Shown here piece after piece: positions 8,380 to 16,494 of a stretch of 64,000 nt of DNA; positions within the stretch are counted from its first letter, which is position 1; each line of letters starts with the position of its first letter. The notes under the pieces were generated by a model. The model was not told the origin of the DNA. It made no database searches and saw nothing but the letters and a program-made list of their open reading frames with translations. The translations under genes were made by a program, and so were the position numbers. Location of the stretch: NCBI GenBank assembly GCA_018971305.1, contig JAGXBC010000003.1:160447-224446 (forward strand), in the 5' to 3' direction. This DNA is from Patescibacteria group bacterium (lineage in GTDB: Bacteria; Patescibacteria; Paceibacteria; UBA6257; 2-01-FULL-56-20).

Positions 8380-9765
8380 ATGGATGTATCGGCGTCAATC
8401 CCATTCCAGTACAAAGATAAAAAATCCGTCTATTTTATAGGCATTGGCGGCATTGGTATGAGCGCTTTGGCTCGCTGGTTTAAGGCTCAAAATTGGGCTG
8501 TTTACGGGTCGGATTTAGTGAAAAGCGCCATTACTCAAGAACTTGTCAAAGAGGGCTTAAAAGTCAAAATAGGGCATAAAAATAGCCATATTAACTCCAG
8601 AATAGGTCTTATTATATATAACCGGGCTATTAAGACCGATAATCCGGAGCTTGCGGCTGCCAGACGGCTTAAAATACCGACGCTTCCCTACTCCAAAGTT
8701 ATCGGAAAGTTAACCGATTTTTACACAACGGTTGCTATCACCGGCTCACATGGAAAGAGCACATCCACCGCACTCGCCGGTCTCATTCTCATCGCGGGCG
8801 GGTTAGACCCCACAGTTTTCGTGGGAACAATATTAAAAGAATTCGGCCGCCGCCACGGCGGGGCAAGCGGGAAAAATATTCGCATCGGGAAAAGCAAATA
8901 TTTGGTATTGGAGGCCGACGACTTTGGGGCGGCATTTTTGGATTACTCCCCTGCTATCTCTGTTGTCACGAATATTGACCGGGAACATTTGGATACCTAT
9001 AAAACCCTCGGCAACGCGAAAAAAGCATTTTTAAAATTTATCGCGCGCACAAAAAATAACGGGGCCTTAATTTTAAACAACGACGATAAAAATCTCCACT
9101 CGCTTCACCGAGATATCGCTAAAATAGCGAAAAGAAAAAAACTCAGGGTTATCTGGCACGCTCTCCGCGGCAAGACGGCAAAAAAAGTCCGCCGAGTTAT
9201 AAAAATCCCCGGTGAGCATAATGTTTCAAACGCCGTCGCGGCTTACAAGGTTGGCAGAGTTCTTGGGATTCCGCACGGCAAAATCTTGAAAGCTATTTCC
9301 CGCTATAACGGCGCTTGGCGGCGAATGGAATATAAAGGTAAATTTGACGGCGCGCTTGTTTACGACGATTATGCTCACCACCCAACGGAGATTAGGGCGT
9401 CGCTTAAAGGCTTTAGAGAACAATATCCGAAGAAAAAAATTGTTTGCGTCTATCAGCCGCATCAGGGCAGACGGCTCAAGGCGCTTTTTAAAGAATTTCA
9501 GTCGGCCTTTGACGATGCCGATGAAACGCTTATTCTCCCCGTCTACGAAGTTGCCGGCCGCGATCTCAGAAAGAACGCCTACGATTCGGAAAAACTTGCC
9601 AGAACAATTCAGTCCCAACAGCCGAAAAAGAAACTATTCTACCTCAAGGAACCGAAAAACCTCGTGAACGCCCTGAAAACGCTGGGGAATAATTCTTCCA
9701 AGGTGATAATAATGATGGGTGCCGGCGATATCGTGAATTATACGAAGAACTTGATTGAAAAATAG
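8380..9765 (+). CDS. murC: UDP-N-acetylmuramate--L-alanine ligase
   Basis: 461 residues of Mur ligase architecture: N-terminal Rossmann domain (GIGGIGMSALA), central ATPase with P-loop ITGSHGKSTST, EADDFGAAF, NIDREHLD, and C-terminal domain with YDDYAHHPTEI and YQPHQG. It adds L-Ala to UDP-MurNAc in the cytoplasm, the first peptide step of peptidoglycan precursor synthesis. The P-loop Ser in place of the usual Thr is conservative. The related recycling ligase Mpl is an alternative, but length and motif set fit MurC. Confidence 0.88.
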   Translation: MDVSASIPFQYKDKKSVYFIGIGGIGMSALARWFKAQNWAVYGSDLVKSAITQELVKEGLKVKIGHKNSHINSRIGLIIYNRAIKTDNPELAAARRLKIPTLPYSKVIGKLTDFYTTVAITGSHGKSTSTALAGLILIAGGLDPTVFVGTILKEFGRRHGGASGKNIRIGKSKYLVLEADDFGAAFLDYSPAISVVTNIDREHLDTYKTLGNAKKAFLKFIARTKNNGALILNNDDKNLHSLHRDIAKIAKRKKLRVIWHALRGKTAKKVRRVIKIPGEHNVSNAVAAYKVGRVLGIPHGKILKAISRYNGAWRRMEYKGKFDGALVYDDYAHHPTEIRASLKGFREQYPKKKIVCVYQPHQGRRLKALFKEFQSAFDDADETLILPVYEVAGRDLRKNAYDSEKLARTIQSQQPKKKLFYLKEPKNLVNALKTLGNNSSKVIIMMGAGDIVNYTKNLIEK

Positions 9766-9818
9766 TTAAGAAGTAATATTGGGAATAGCGATATTCTAAA
9801 AATGTTTGGAGGTTCGGA

Positions 9819-10256
9819 ATGAAGAACAGACAGTACGTAGTTATCTATTCCGAAAGCGAGGATTTTTCCGAGAGGTGGGGCAGAAAACTATCGGAGCTCG
9901 GCTTCAGACCTGCGGTTTTTCAAGCTTCTCAATCTACGACGCAGGTGCCCTACAGATCGGCAACGGAGAATGATGTAGCACTGGTATTTTACTGGAACTC
10001 TGATGCCCGGTTTCTTGATTTCATTTATTGCCCTATAGTCCTCGTTGTGCCTTCGCCAATCGGAAATTTTAAAGGATTAAGAATTCTCGGGGCTCTCTCC
10101 GAGGAATGCACCGATCAGGAACTACGCGACGCAGTCAAGGCCGCGATGAAACTAAATAAAAATCCTCAATCGAAAAAACAGAAACGACAATTATCAAAGC
10201 ACGACAGGCCGAACGAATTATTTCGCACACTTGCCGAAATTCACAGGAGAGCGTAA
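9819..10256 (+). CDS. Hypothetical protein, receiver-like alpha/beta pattern
   Basis: 145 residues. It opens with a beta strand and acidic loop (YVVIYSESEDF) and alternates strands and helices in a way that recalls response-regulator receivers, but no phosphoacceptor Asp-Lys set is clear. The tail is Lys/Arg-rich. Strong SD GGAGG lies about 6 bases before ATG 9819, and a terminator follows at 10265. No function is proposed. Confidence 0.6.
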   Translation: MKNRQYVVIYSESEDFSERWGRKLSELGFRPAVFQASQSTTQVPYRSATENDVALVFYWNSDARFLDFIYCPIVLVVPSPIGNFKGLRILGALSEECTDQELRDAVKAAMKLNKNPQSKKQKRQLSKHDRPNELFRTLAEIHRRA

Positions 10257-10264
10257 GGGTTTAC

Positions 10265-10290
10265 GAGCTGCCACTTGGCGGCTCTTTTTA
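10265..10290 (+). terminator. Rho-independent terminator
   Basis: GAGCTGCC / GGCGGCTC stem with one G-T pair and a 4-base loop, then TTTTT; ends the 9819 gene. Confidence 0.65.
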
Positions 10291-10321
10291 TGTGCGTTAT
10301 CCTAAACCCACCAATTTAATA

Positions 10322-10936
10322 ATGGATAAACTAAAATTTTACTTCTTCGCGTTTTTTGTGATTATTGTTCTCGGCTGGTGGTTTTTGAATTTTGCCGAAG
10401 GATTTCTGGGAAATTATTATTCCGGTCCGGTAGAACACGCCCTGAATACGGTTGACCTTGCCTCGCTTACAACGGCCCAGCTCAAAAGCTATATCACCCA
10501 GGGCTACGGTACAACGCTTTTTTCTTCTCTCTCGGCCGGCTACATCCAGCCCTGGCACAATGGCGTTGATATCATAGCCAACTATGGCGCGGCAATCCTC
10601 TCTCCCGACTCTGGGATGGTTTTTATGACAGGCAATCAGGATAATTACTGCAACGGCAAGGGTTACGGAAAATTTGTCGTGGTAAACGACGCGAGCGACG
10701 GCCACGCCCTGCTCTACGCCCATTTAAGCAGAATAAGCGTGGCGGTGGGCGAAAAAATAAAAACCAGAGACACCATTGGCCTTGTCGGCAAAACAGGATT
10801 CGCCACCGGAACGCATTTGCACTTTACGGTTTTTGAACCGGGCTCGGTTTACATCGGCAGCAATAACGGCTGCGGCCCCGATCCGAAAGGAAAAGATATG
10901 AATCCCCTCACCTACCTTGATTCAATAAAAAAATAG
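10322..10936 (+). CDS. Membrane-anchored M23 family metallopeptidase
   Basis: 204 residues from ATG 10322 (10292 would begin before the hydrophobic anchor without an obvious signal). One N-terminal membrane helix (about 5-25), then an M23/LytM domain with WHNGVD and HLHFTV zinc motifs and a Cys pair. It is a paralogue of the C-terminal domain of the 5523 gene, but without the coiled coil. It likely trims peptidoglycan cross-links outside the membrane. Confidence 0.87.
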   Translation: MDKLKFYFFAFFVIIVLGWWFLNFAEGFLGNYYSGPVEHALNTVDLASLTTAQLKSYITQGYGTTLFSSLSAGYIQPWHNGVDIIANYGAAILSPDSGMVFMTGNQDNYCNGKGYGKFVVVNDASDGHALLYAHLSRISVAVGEKIKTRDTIGLVGKTGFATGTHLHFTVFEPGSVYIGSNNGCGPDPKGKDMNPLTYLDSIKK

Positions 10937-10988
10937 CACCCGCGCCGTTGAATTTTCCAAAAATTTCTGCGATACTTAACGAACCAAC

Positions 10989-11753
10989 ATGTTTGATTAC
11001 TACAAAACTCCGGAGGATTTCAAAGAAGCGAGCGGTTATACGATAGACGGTGTCTGGTATCCGCGCGTCACGAAAATCGTTTCCATCAAGGCCAAACCGG
11101 CCCTTTTATATTTCTATGCCGAAGCTCCCAGCCTTAAGGCGGCGCAAGCGATAACGCAAAAATCGGCCGAGGAAGGCACGCTCATCCACGAAACGGTTGA
11201 GGGGTTACTGCTCGGGAAAAATCCGGAGATTCCCCCGTCCGTCGCTCCGGCCATCAAAGCATTTAGAGAATTTTGGGACAAGAACAATATCCAGGTGACT
11301 CCCGAGCTTGTTGAGCGGCGTGTTATAAGCTACGACAACCGCTACGCGGGAACCGTGGACGCGCTTGCGCTTATCGGCGGAAAGTTTGGAGTCTTGGACA
11401 TCAAAACATCGCAATCCATTTACCGCGACTATAATTTGCAGACCTCTGCCTATATGGACGCCCTCAAAGACCAGTTCCAGAACTTGCAGACGCGCTGGAT
11501 TTTAAAAATTGACCAGACACAGACCTGCAATCTCTGCGGAGCCATCCGTCGCGTCAAGGGCGGGAGAGAAAAAATCCGTGCGGGCGCGAATCGCGGCATT
11601 TCCCGCCACGAACACGAATGGAGCGAACTCCACGGCGATATAGAACTAAAGGAATTCCCCTACTGGCAAGACGACTTCCAGGCATTTTTGGGAGCGAAAA
11701 AATTATGGGAGTGGGAAAACGATTATTGGTTGAAGAGGGTGGGGTATTTATAA
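10989..11753 (+). CDS. PD-(D/E)XK superfamily nuclease-like protein
   Basis: 254 residues. The core YAGTVDALALIGGKFGVLDIKTS gives the Asp and D-x-K of a PD-(D/E)XK nuclease active site, and NLQTSAY is the conserved Q-x3-Y helix seen in RecB-like and Cas4-like enzymes. A CNLC pair and HEHEW lie near the C-terminus, perhaps a metal site. An extended -10 (TGCGATACT) ends 11 bases before the ATG. No helicase or CRISPR genes are nearby, so the role is DNA processing of unknown kind. Confidence 0.75.
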   Translation: MFDYYKTPEDFKEASGYTIDGVWYPRVTKIVSIKAKPALLYFYAEAPSLKAAQAITQKSAEEGTLIHETVEGLLLGKNPEIPPSVAPAIKAFREFWDKNNIQVTPELVERRVISYDNRYAGTVDALALIGGKFGVLDIKTSQSIYRDYNLQTSAYMDALKDQFQNLQTRWILKIDQTQTCNLCGAIRRVKGGREKIRAGANRGISRHEHEWSELHGDIELKEFPYWQDDFQAFLGAKKLWEWENDYWLKRVGYL

Positions 11754-11770
11754 AAAATAAAATAGTAAAA

Positions 11771-12503
11771 ATGGACCAACAGAGCCCAAGCAAAAAAGAA
11801 ATAGCAAAAGCCTTTTTTGATTATAGAAAAGGCGTGTCTAATATGCGAAATCAAATGAATAAGGCTTATAGTGGGTATATCACCGACAACATATTACAAA
11901 GACGAGATCTATTTAAATATATAAGCACTGTGTCCTTAGCAATTCTAGGTCTGTCGCCTTTTATAATAGAAAAATCTCAGCACTTAAACTATACAATTAT
12001 CGCGCTTCTACTACACATAATAATAATTTTTTTAATTATTTTATACCTGAGAGAGCTTCTAGATCTTGAGGGGAACGAATTAAAAAAAACAGCAAGATAG
12101 ATATAACGAATATTCTGACGAAGCAATAAAAATTGCTGATTCATATATAGAAAAAGATCTATATACCAAAGAAATCTATGTTAGATTTTGGCAAGAGATC
12201 AATGGTTCTGATGGTGCAAAAAAACTTAAGCAAGAAAATGAAGACCTTAGAGCAACTAGGGACCAGCGCGGCAACAACCTAGACTACTTTGGAGAATTTA
12301 TAGCATTCCTCCTAATTACAGCGACCCTTTTTATGATTATGGGTGCAATAGGAACAATGTTGCCCATATATCAAATAACTATACTCGTCCTAATAATTCT
12401 TATTCTTAGTTTCTCTGATATCGCTCTTAAGATATCAAAATATGTATCTATTATTTCTACACATTTAAAAAATATCGCAAAATCGAGGTCCAAAAATTTG
12501 TAA
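11771..12503 (+). pseudogene. Four-helix membrane protein gene split by a frameshift at an A8 tract
   Basis: Frame 1 runs 11771-12100 (109 residues, two hydrophobic helices: a short one near 50-62 and a strong one near 72-92). It stops at TAG 12098-12100. A second frame opens directly after a TAA at 12081-12083 and runs to TAA 12501-12503, coding a charged linker (QDRYNEYSDEAI) and two more strong membrane helices. The only window joining them is the A8 tract 12082-12089 and the next 10 bases. One A fewer restores a continuous protein of about 243 residues. AT content is higher than in neighbours. Function unknown. Confidence 0.6.
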
Positions 12504-12529
12504 CCCCATCCTAACACGCAGCCACTCCA

Positions 12530-13114
12530 ATGAAAAAAATTGCGTATATAATTCCCGGGTACGGTGAATCCCATCTAAGACAGCGCGGCTATAACAAGAT
12601 AGCAAAGTTTTTTGAGATGCGTGGTATTATACCCATCCAAGTAGATATAAATTGGAGAGTCAAGAAATTTGGAAAAATGTTGACCGATTACACCAAGCAA
12701 TTCTTGAAAGCGTATAAGAAACAAGAGGGGGTTGATGTATATATTCTTGGGTTTTCCCTCGGAGCAACAACTGCTTTTTTAACAGCGGCACGAACCAAGC
12801 CCCGGGCGCTTATTCTTTGCTCTCTTCCTCCACGCTTCAAGGAAGACTCAAAAAACGTGAAACCCGCCTGGATTCAATGGAGGAGAAAGAATTTTAGCGA
12901 CAGGGATTATTCTTTCGCAAAGATTGCTCCGAAAATCAAATCGAAAATTTACCTTTTGGTTGGAGAAAACGAGGATAGGTCTTATCTGATAAGGGCTAAG
13001 GATGCAAAGAAAAAATTAAAGAACGCCAATTTAACTATTGTTAAGAAAGCCAGGCATAATATTAGTCAAAAAGAATATCTGGCCGCTGTTAATAAGGTAA
13101 TTTCCAAAATCTGA
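12530..13114 (+). CDS. Alpha/beta hydrolase fold protein
   Basis: 194 residues. Nucleophile elbow GFSLGA, an acidic residue in VGENEDRS after the expected strand, and a C-terminal His in KARHNIS form a plausible Ser-Asp-His triad. The early IIPGYGES could supply the oxyanion region. Substrate unknown. First of three closely spaced accessory genes (hydrolase, CYTH, deaminase) with gaps of 17 and 2 bases. Confidence 0.75.
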   Translation: MKKIAYIIPGYGESHLRQRGYNKIAKFFEMRGIIPIQVDINWRVKKFGKMLTDYTKQFLKAYKKQEGVDVYILGFSLGATTAFLTAARTKPRALILCSLPPRFKEDSKNVKPAWIQWRRKNFSDRDYSFAKIAPKIKSKIYLLVGENEDRSYLIRAKDAKKKLKNANLTIVKKARHNISQKEYLAAVNKVISKI

Positions 13115-13131
13115 GTCCAGGGAGTCCAAAT

Positions 13132-13728
13132 ATGAAAACCGAAATTGAAGCAAAATTTTTAGATATCAATCCAGCTGCTATTCGTGGCGAACTTCAAAAA
13201 CTTGGGGCTTCTTTGATCCGTCCGGAGAGCGCAACAAGGCAGAAAGTTTTTGATTATCCTGATTTTAGGCTTGATAAAGATATTTCTTGGCTAAGACTGC
13301 GCGATGAGAGTGGAATCGTCACATTAACTCTTAAGAAATGGGAAAAGGAAGGAGTTCACGGCATGAAAGAGATAGAAGTCGAGGTAACGTCATTCGAAGA
13401 AACCGAGCGATTATTGCTGGCAATCGGATTGCTCGTGAAATCCAGTCAAACCAAAAAAAGAGAGCTTTGGAAATTTGGAAATACCGAATTTATGATCGAT
13501 ACGTGGCCGTGGATACCAACGTTTCTGGAGATAGAGGGAGAATCAGAAGATGATGTTCGGGCGGCAGCAACTCGCCTCAACTTGAACTGGCAGACCGCCC
13601 TGTTCGGCGGAGTGGCAATAGCCTATAAACAATATTTCAATATTAAATATGAAGAGATTGACCGTTGTCCCGAAATAGAATTTTCACCCATCCCCGAATG
13701 GCTCGAGAAGAAAAGGATTTCCAAATAA
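13132..13728 (+). CDS. CYTH domain protein (class IV adenylate cyclase-like)
   Basis: 198 residues with the CYTH signature ExExK near the N-terminus (EIEAKF), the basic/acidic beta strands of a triphosphate tunnel (LRLRDES, LTLKKW, EIEVEV) and FLEIEGES. Tunnel enzymes act on triphosphates (ThTP, PPPi or ATP to cAMP). The start ATG follows GGGAGTCC by few bases. The exact substrate cannot be told from sequence. Confidence 0.85.
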   Translation: MKTEIEAKFLDINPAAIRGELQKLGASLIRPESATRQKVFDYPDFRLDKDISWLRLRDESGIVTLTLKKWEKEGVHGMKEIEVEVTSFEETERLLLAIGLLVKSSQTKKRELWKFGNTEFMIDTWPWIPTFLEIEGESEDDVRAAATRLNLNWQTALFGGVAIAYKQYFNIKYEEIDRCPEIEFSPIPEWLEKKRISK

Positions 13729-13730
13729 TA

Positions 13731-14198
13731 ATGAACGAATTAGATACAAAATTTATAAATATAGCTCTAGAAGAGGCCAAGAAAGCATCCTGGCCGTTTG
13801 GCGCTGTTGTTGTTCGCAATGGCGAGATAATCGCGCAAGCTGGTTCCGGAGACGGGAAAGATATGGAAATTGACCCTACCGCTCACGCAGAAGTAAATGC
13901 TATTCGTAGAGCGTGTGCCAAATTAAACACCGGCGACTTGACTGGCGCAACGCTGTACGCCTCATGCGAACCGTGCACGCTCTGCTTCGGGGCGGCGTGG
14001 TACGCAAACATCAAAGAAATAGTTTATGGAACTAGCATTGATGACATAAAAGAAATTAGCAAGCCATGGGACGGCGATCTCGCTTTCCCTCATGACCATA
14101 TCGCCGAAACAGGAATTCATATGCGAGGAGGAATATTAAAAGACGAAATTATGAAAATGTACGCCGAACATCCGAGAGTTATTAACAACCGAACATAG
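13731..14198 (+). CDS. Zinc-dependent nucleoside/guanine deaminase-like
   Basis: 155 residues, cytidine-deaminase fold. HAEVNAI supplies the zinc His and proton-shuttling Glu; CEPCTLC supplies the two zinc Cys. Similar to GuaD-like guanine deaminases. Start ATG 13731 lies 2 bases after the CYTH stop, and the first methionine (13665) would overlap CYTH; coupling is likely. In a reduced genome this is probably salvage. Confidence 0.85.
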   Translation: MNELDTKFINIALEEAKKASWPFGAVVVRNGEIIAQAGSGDGKDMEIDPTAHAEVNAIRRACAKLNTGDLTGATLYASCEPCTLCFGAAWYANIKEIVYGTSIDDIKEISKPWDGDLAFPHDHIAETGIHMRGGILKDEIMKMYAEHPRVINNRT

Positions 14199-14233
14199 CC
14201 CACAACTACCGGCCAACATTTTCCAAATTAATC

Positions 14234-14242
14234 TGCTAATAT
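14234..14242 (+). promoter_or_regulatory. Extended -10 (TGCTAATAT) before cupin gene
   Basis: TGn-TAATAT ends 6 bases before ATG 14249, pointing to a leaderless transcript. Confidence 0.45.
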
Positions 14243-14248
14243 TTAATT

Positions 14249-14638
14249 ATGAGTTACTATCGTGGAAACTATTATAAGGACCGAGAACAGGACCTGCCTA
14301 AATATAAAGGGTGGCTTGTCGGCCAATTCGTTAAAGAAAATGTAAGTGCAGTGAGAGGAACTAAAGATGTGGCAATAAAATTCTGGCAATTTAAGAAGGG
14401 TCAACCGACAAATCATGAATCTAAATACCAAACAATAGTAACAGAATGTACTTTTATGCTAAAAGGAGCGCTGAAGGCAAAAATAGAATCAGAAGAATTT
14501 ATCTTCGCGGCCGGAGAATACGTGGTTATACAACCAAATACCACCAGTAACTTAGCCATTGAAGCGTTGGAGGATTCCGAAGGTATAACGATCAAGGCAC
14601 CGAGCACTTCTCCGGATGATACGGTTAAACTTCCATAA
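14249..14638 (+). CDS. Cupin-like small protein
   Basis: 129 residues. ECTFMLKGALKAKI and FIFAAGEYVVIQPNTTSNL follow the two-motif pattern of a cupin beta barrel, but metal-binding His residues are mostly missing. It may bind a small ligand without catalysis. Function unknown. It stands alone after the deaminase gene, with a leaderless-type promoter. Confidence 0.6.
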   Translation: MSYYRGNYYKDREQDLPKYKGWLVGQFVKENVSAVRGTKDVAIKFWQFKKGQPTNHESKYQTIVTECTFMLKGALKAKIESEEFIFAAGEYVVIQPNTTSNLAIEALEDSEGITIKAPSTSPDDTVKLP

Positions 14639-14689
14639 ATAGGAGTTTGAACTTTGTGCACGAAGACTGAATAATTTAAGATAGAATCG

Positions 14690-14737
14690 ATTAATAAATA
14701 AAAATCCCCAAACGACGATTGTTGCCGTAAGGGATTT
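14690..14737 (-). terminator. Terminator of the STAS gene
   Basis: On the minus strand AAATCCC and GGGATTT pair across a 22-base loop and are followed by TTTATTTATT. Confidence 0.5.
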
Positions 14738-14770
14738 GTGGAAATTGTGCCAAAGAAGCGGTTATTTCGC

Positions 14771-15127
14771 TTAGAAACTTGCGACAGCCGCCGCCTCGTC
14801 GTCATAGGTATCGAGAACAGAGAATAATTTAGTAATTTGCAGAAGGTCGTGGATATTTTTTCGGGCATGTATCAGCTTCAATCTGCCGCCTTTATTGATA
14901 AACATTCTCTGGGCGTTGACCAAATATCCAACTCCGGTGCTGTCTATATAATTCACGTCAGCCAAGTTGACGACAAGGTTTTTTATACCCTTCCTCAAGA
15001 GATTCTTAAATGTCTGATCGAACATCCAAGCACTATTCTCCGCAATGTTTTTCCCCATAGAAATAGTTCCTGAACAATCCAGAATAGTTATTGAATCCAT
15101 CTTACGAATATTTGTGCGGAAATCCAT
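14771..15127 (-). CDS. STAS domain protein (anti-sigma factor antagonist type)
   Basis: 118 residues, one STAS domain. YIDSTGVG places the phosphorylatable Ser at 63. Such proteins bind and free regulators from kinase-type anti-sigma factors. Start ATG 15127 is chosen over 15199 because a strong purine SD (AGGAGGGGAGGG) ends 4 bases before it. No anti-sigma kinase or PP2C phosphatase is in this window; the ECF sigma gene at 58.2 kb uses a different kind of partner. Confidence 0.85.
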   Translation of the reverse strand: MDFRTNIRKMDSITILDCSGTISMGKNIAENSAWMFDQTFKNLLRKGIKNLVVNLADVNYIDSTGVGYLVNAQRMFINKGGRLKLIHARKNIHDLLQITKLFSVLDTYDDEAAAVASF

Positions 15128-15246
15128 TATACCCTCCCCTCCTCTTAAAATTTCTACCAATACTGTCCAGATTATAGTGGCGTAAATACCATATGTCAAT
15201 AGTATTTTATTCTGTTACAATCTTAAAAAGAGCTGCTGATTATTTA

Positions 15247-16287
15247 ATGTCCATAAAAATATTTACCAAACTTTTTTCATGTCTGGCGATAATTGCCCTG
15301 CTCGGCAATATCGTTCCGGCGAACGTCCGGGCCGCAACGACAGCCGCACCTTTTAAATACACGCGCATTTTTTATTTTCGGGATAATGCCTTGGCCCGGC
15401 AATCTCTATATTCCTATTATAAATTCATAGATGTGCTTGCGCCGCAGTCTTATTCTTTTGACAGCACCGGGAAGCTCGTTGACGATATGAATCCAACCGT
15501 CTTGGATTTTGCCAAACAGCACAACATAAAAGTGATGCCGCTCGTAACGAACGGTAAGTTCAGCCAAGACGGATATCATTCAATACTTGACGATAAGCCC
15601 GCGGAAGACGCGGCTATCGCTTCGCTCGTTACCGAGGCGCAAAAAGAAGGTTACTGGGGTTGGCAGATAGATTTTGAACAGATGGATGCGTCGTATCGCG
15701 ATAAGTTTTCGGCATTCGTGAAGAATGCAGCGGATGCAATGAAGCAGAACGGGCTTGTTCTCAGTGTTGCGGTCGTGGCGAAAGTTTCCGACAACCCGGC
15801 AGACTACCCGAATAATCTCTGGCAAAATTTGATCGGTGTCTACGATTATGCGTCTCTCGCTACCAGCACCGACTTCATAAGCTTAATGTCTTACGACGAT
15901 CCGAACTCCAAGGGTCCGGTAGTGCAATATTCCTGGCTGAAACAAGTTTTGGATTACGCTTTGAAATTCATTCCAAACGACAAGTTGTCGCTAGGCATCC
16001 CTCTCTATTATTGGCAGTGGAATGATGTGACGGGAAAGCGCATCGGTATCGGCGGCCGGGACGGCATTTACTCCGCTTTCAAAAAACATTACATTACCGT
16101 CCATTACAGCGCCAAACACGAGGCGCCATATCTCACCTACTGGAGTTATTCAAAGTCGTACACCATCTGGTACGAGAACGCCCAGAGCGTTAAAGCGAAA
16201 GTAGCTCTTATAAAAAAATATAAGCTCTACGGTTTCTCGGCTTGGGCGCTAGGACTCGAGCTTCCGAGTATTTACAATTCTATTTAA
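15247..16287 (+). CDS. Secreted glycoside hydrolase family 18-like protein
   Basis: 346 residues. Signal peptide at about 1-30 (ends NVRA), then a TIM-barrel. WGWQIDFEQMD is the GH18 strand-4 motif with the catalytic Glu, and SYDD and WALG are typical of YaaH/SleL-like cortex or peptidoglycan glucosidases. It probably cleaves N-acetylglucosamine-containing polymers outside the cell. ATG 15247 begins the signal peptide; a TACAAT -10-like box is upstream near 15216. Confidence 0.8.
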   Translation: MSIKIFTKLFSCLAIIALLGNIVPANVRAATTAAPFKYTRIFYFRDNALARQSLYSYYKFIDVLAPQSYSFDSTGKLVDDMNPTVLDFAKQHNIKVMPLVTNGKFSQDGYHSILDDKPAEDAAIASLVTEAQKEGYWGWQIDFEQMDASYRDKFSAFVKNAADAMKQNGLVLSVAVVAKVSDNPADYPNNLWQNLIGVYDYASLATSTDFISLMSYDDPNSKGPVVQYSWLKQVLDYALKFIPNDKLSLGIPLYYWQWNDVTGKRIGIGGRDGIYSAFKKHYITVHYSAKHEAPYLTYWSYSKSYTIWYENAQSVKAKVALIKKYKLYGFSAWALGLELPSIYNSI

Positions 16288-16400
16288 ATACATGGAAAAA
16301 GCCGTAGCCGCACTCAAATTTTACTACCTTGCCTTTGTCCAGAATATAGGCGCGGTCAACTATCTCTAAAAGCGACTTGAACGCGCCAGTTAAAAATTAA
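16288..16400 (-). pseudogene. Possible gene remnant (ABC-ATPase-tail-like)
   Basis: A minus-strand frame of about 35 codons reads EIVDRAYILDKGKVV, like the end of an ABC transporter ATPase, then stops. No start, Walker motifs or upstream body exist between the flanking plus-strand genes. It may be a decayed fragment or a chance match. The plus strand here has only a 25-codon open stretch. Confidence 0.2.
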
Positions 16401-16402
16401 AA

Positions 16403-16436
16403 CCCGACCAAGAAAAAAAATTGGCCGGGCTTTTTT
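16403..16436 (+). terminator. Rho-independent terminator
   Basis: CCCGACCAA / TTGGCCGGG stem with one mismatch, A-rich loop, and TTTTTT; downstream of the GH18 gene. Confidence 0.65.
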
Positions 16437-16477
16437 ATATTCAATTTTATAAATAGTGGTTTTATCCTCTTCCATAG

Positions 16478-16483
16478 TATAGT
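16478..16483 (+). promoter_or_regulatory. -10 box TATAGT before obg
   Basis: Ends 11 bases before ATG 16495; predicted leader only a few bases. Confidence 0.4.
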
Positions 16484-16494
16484 ATTAGAGACCA

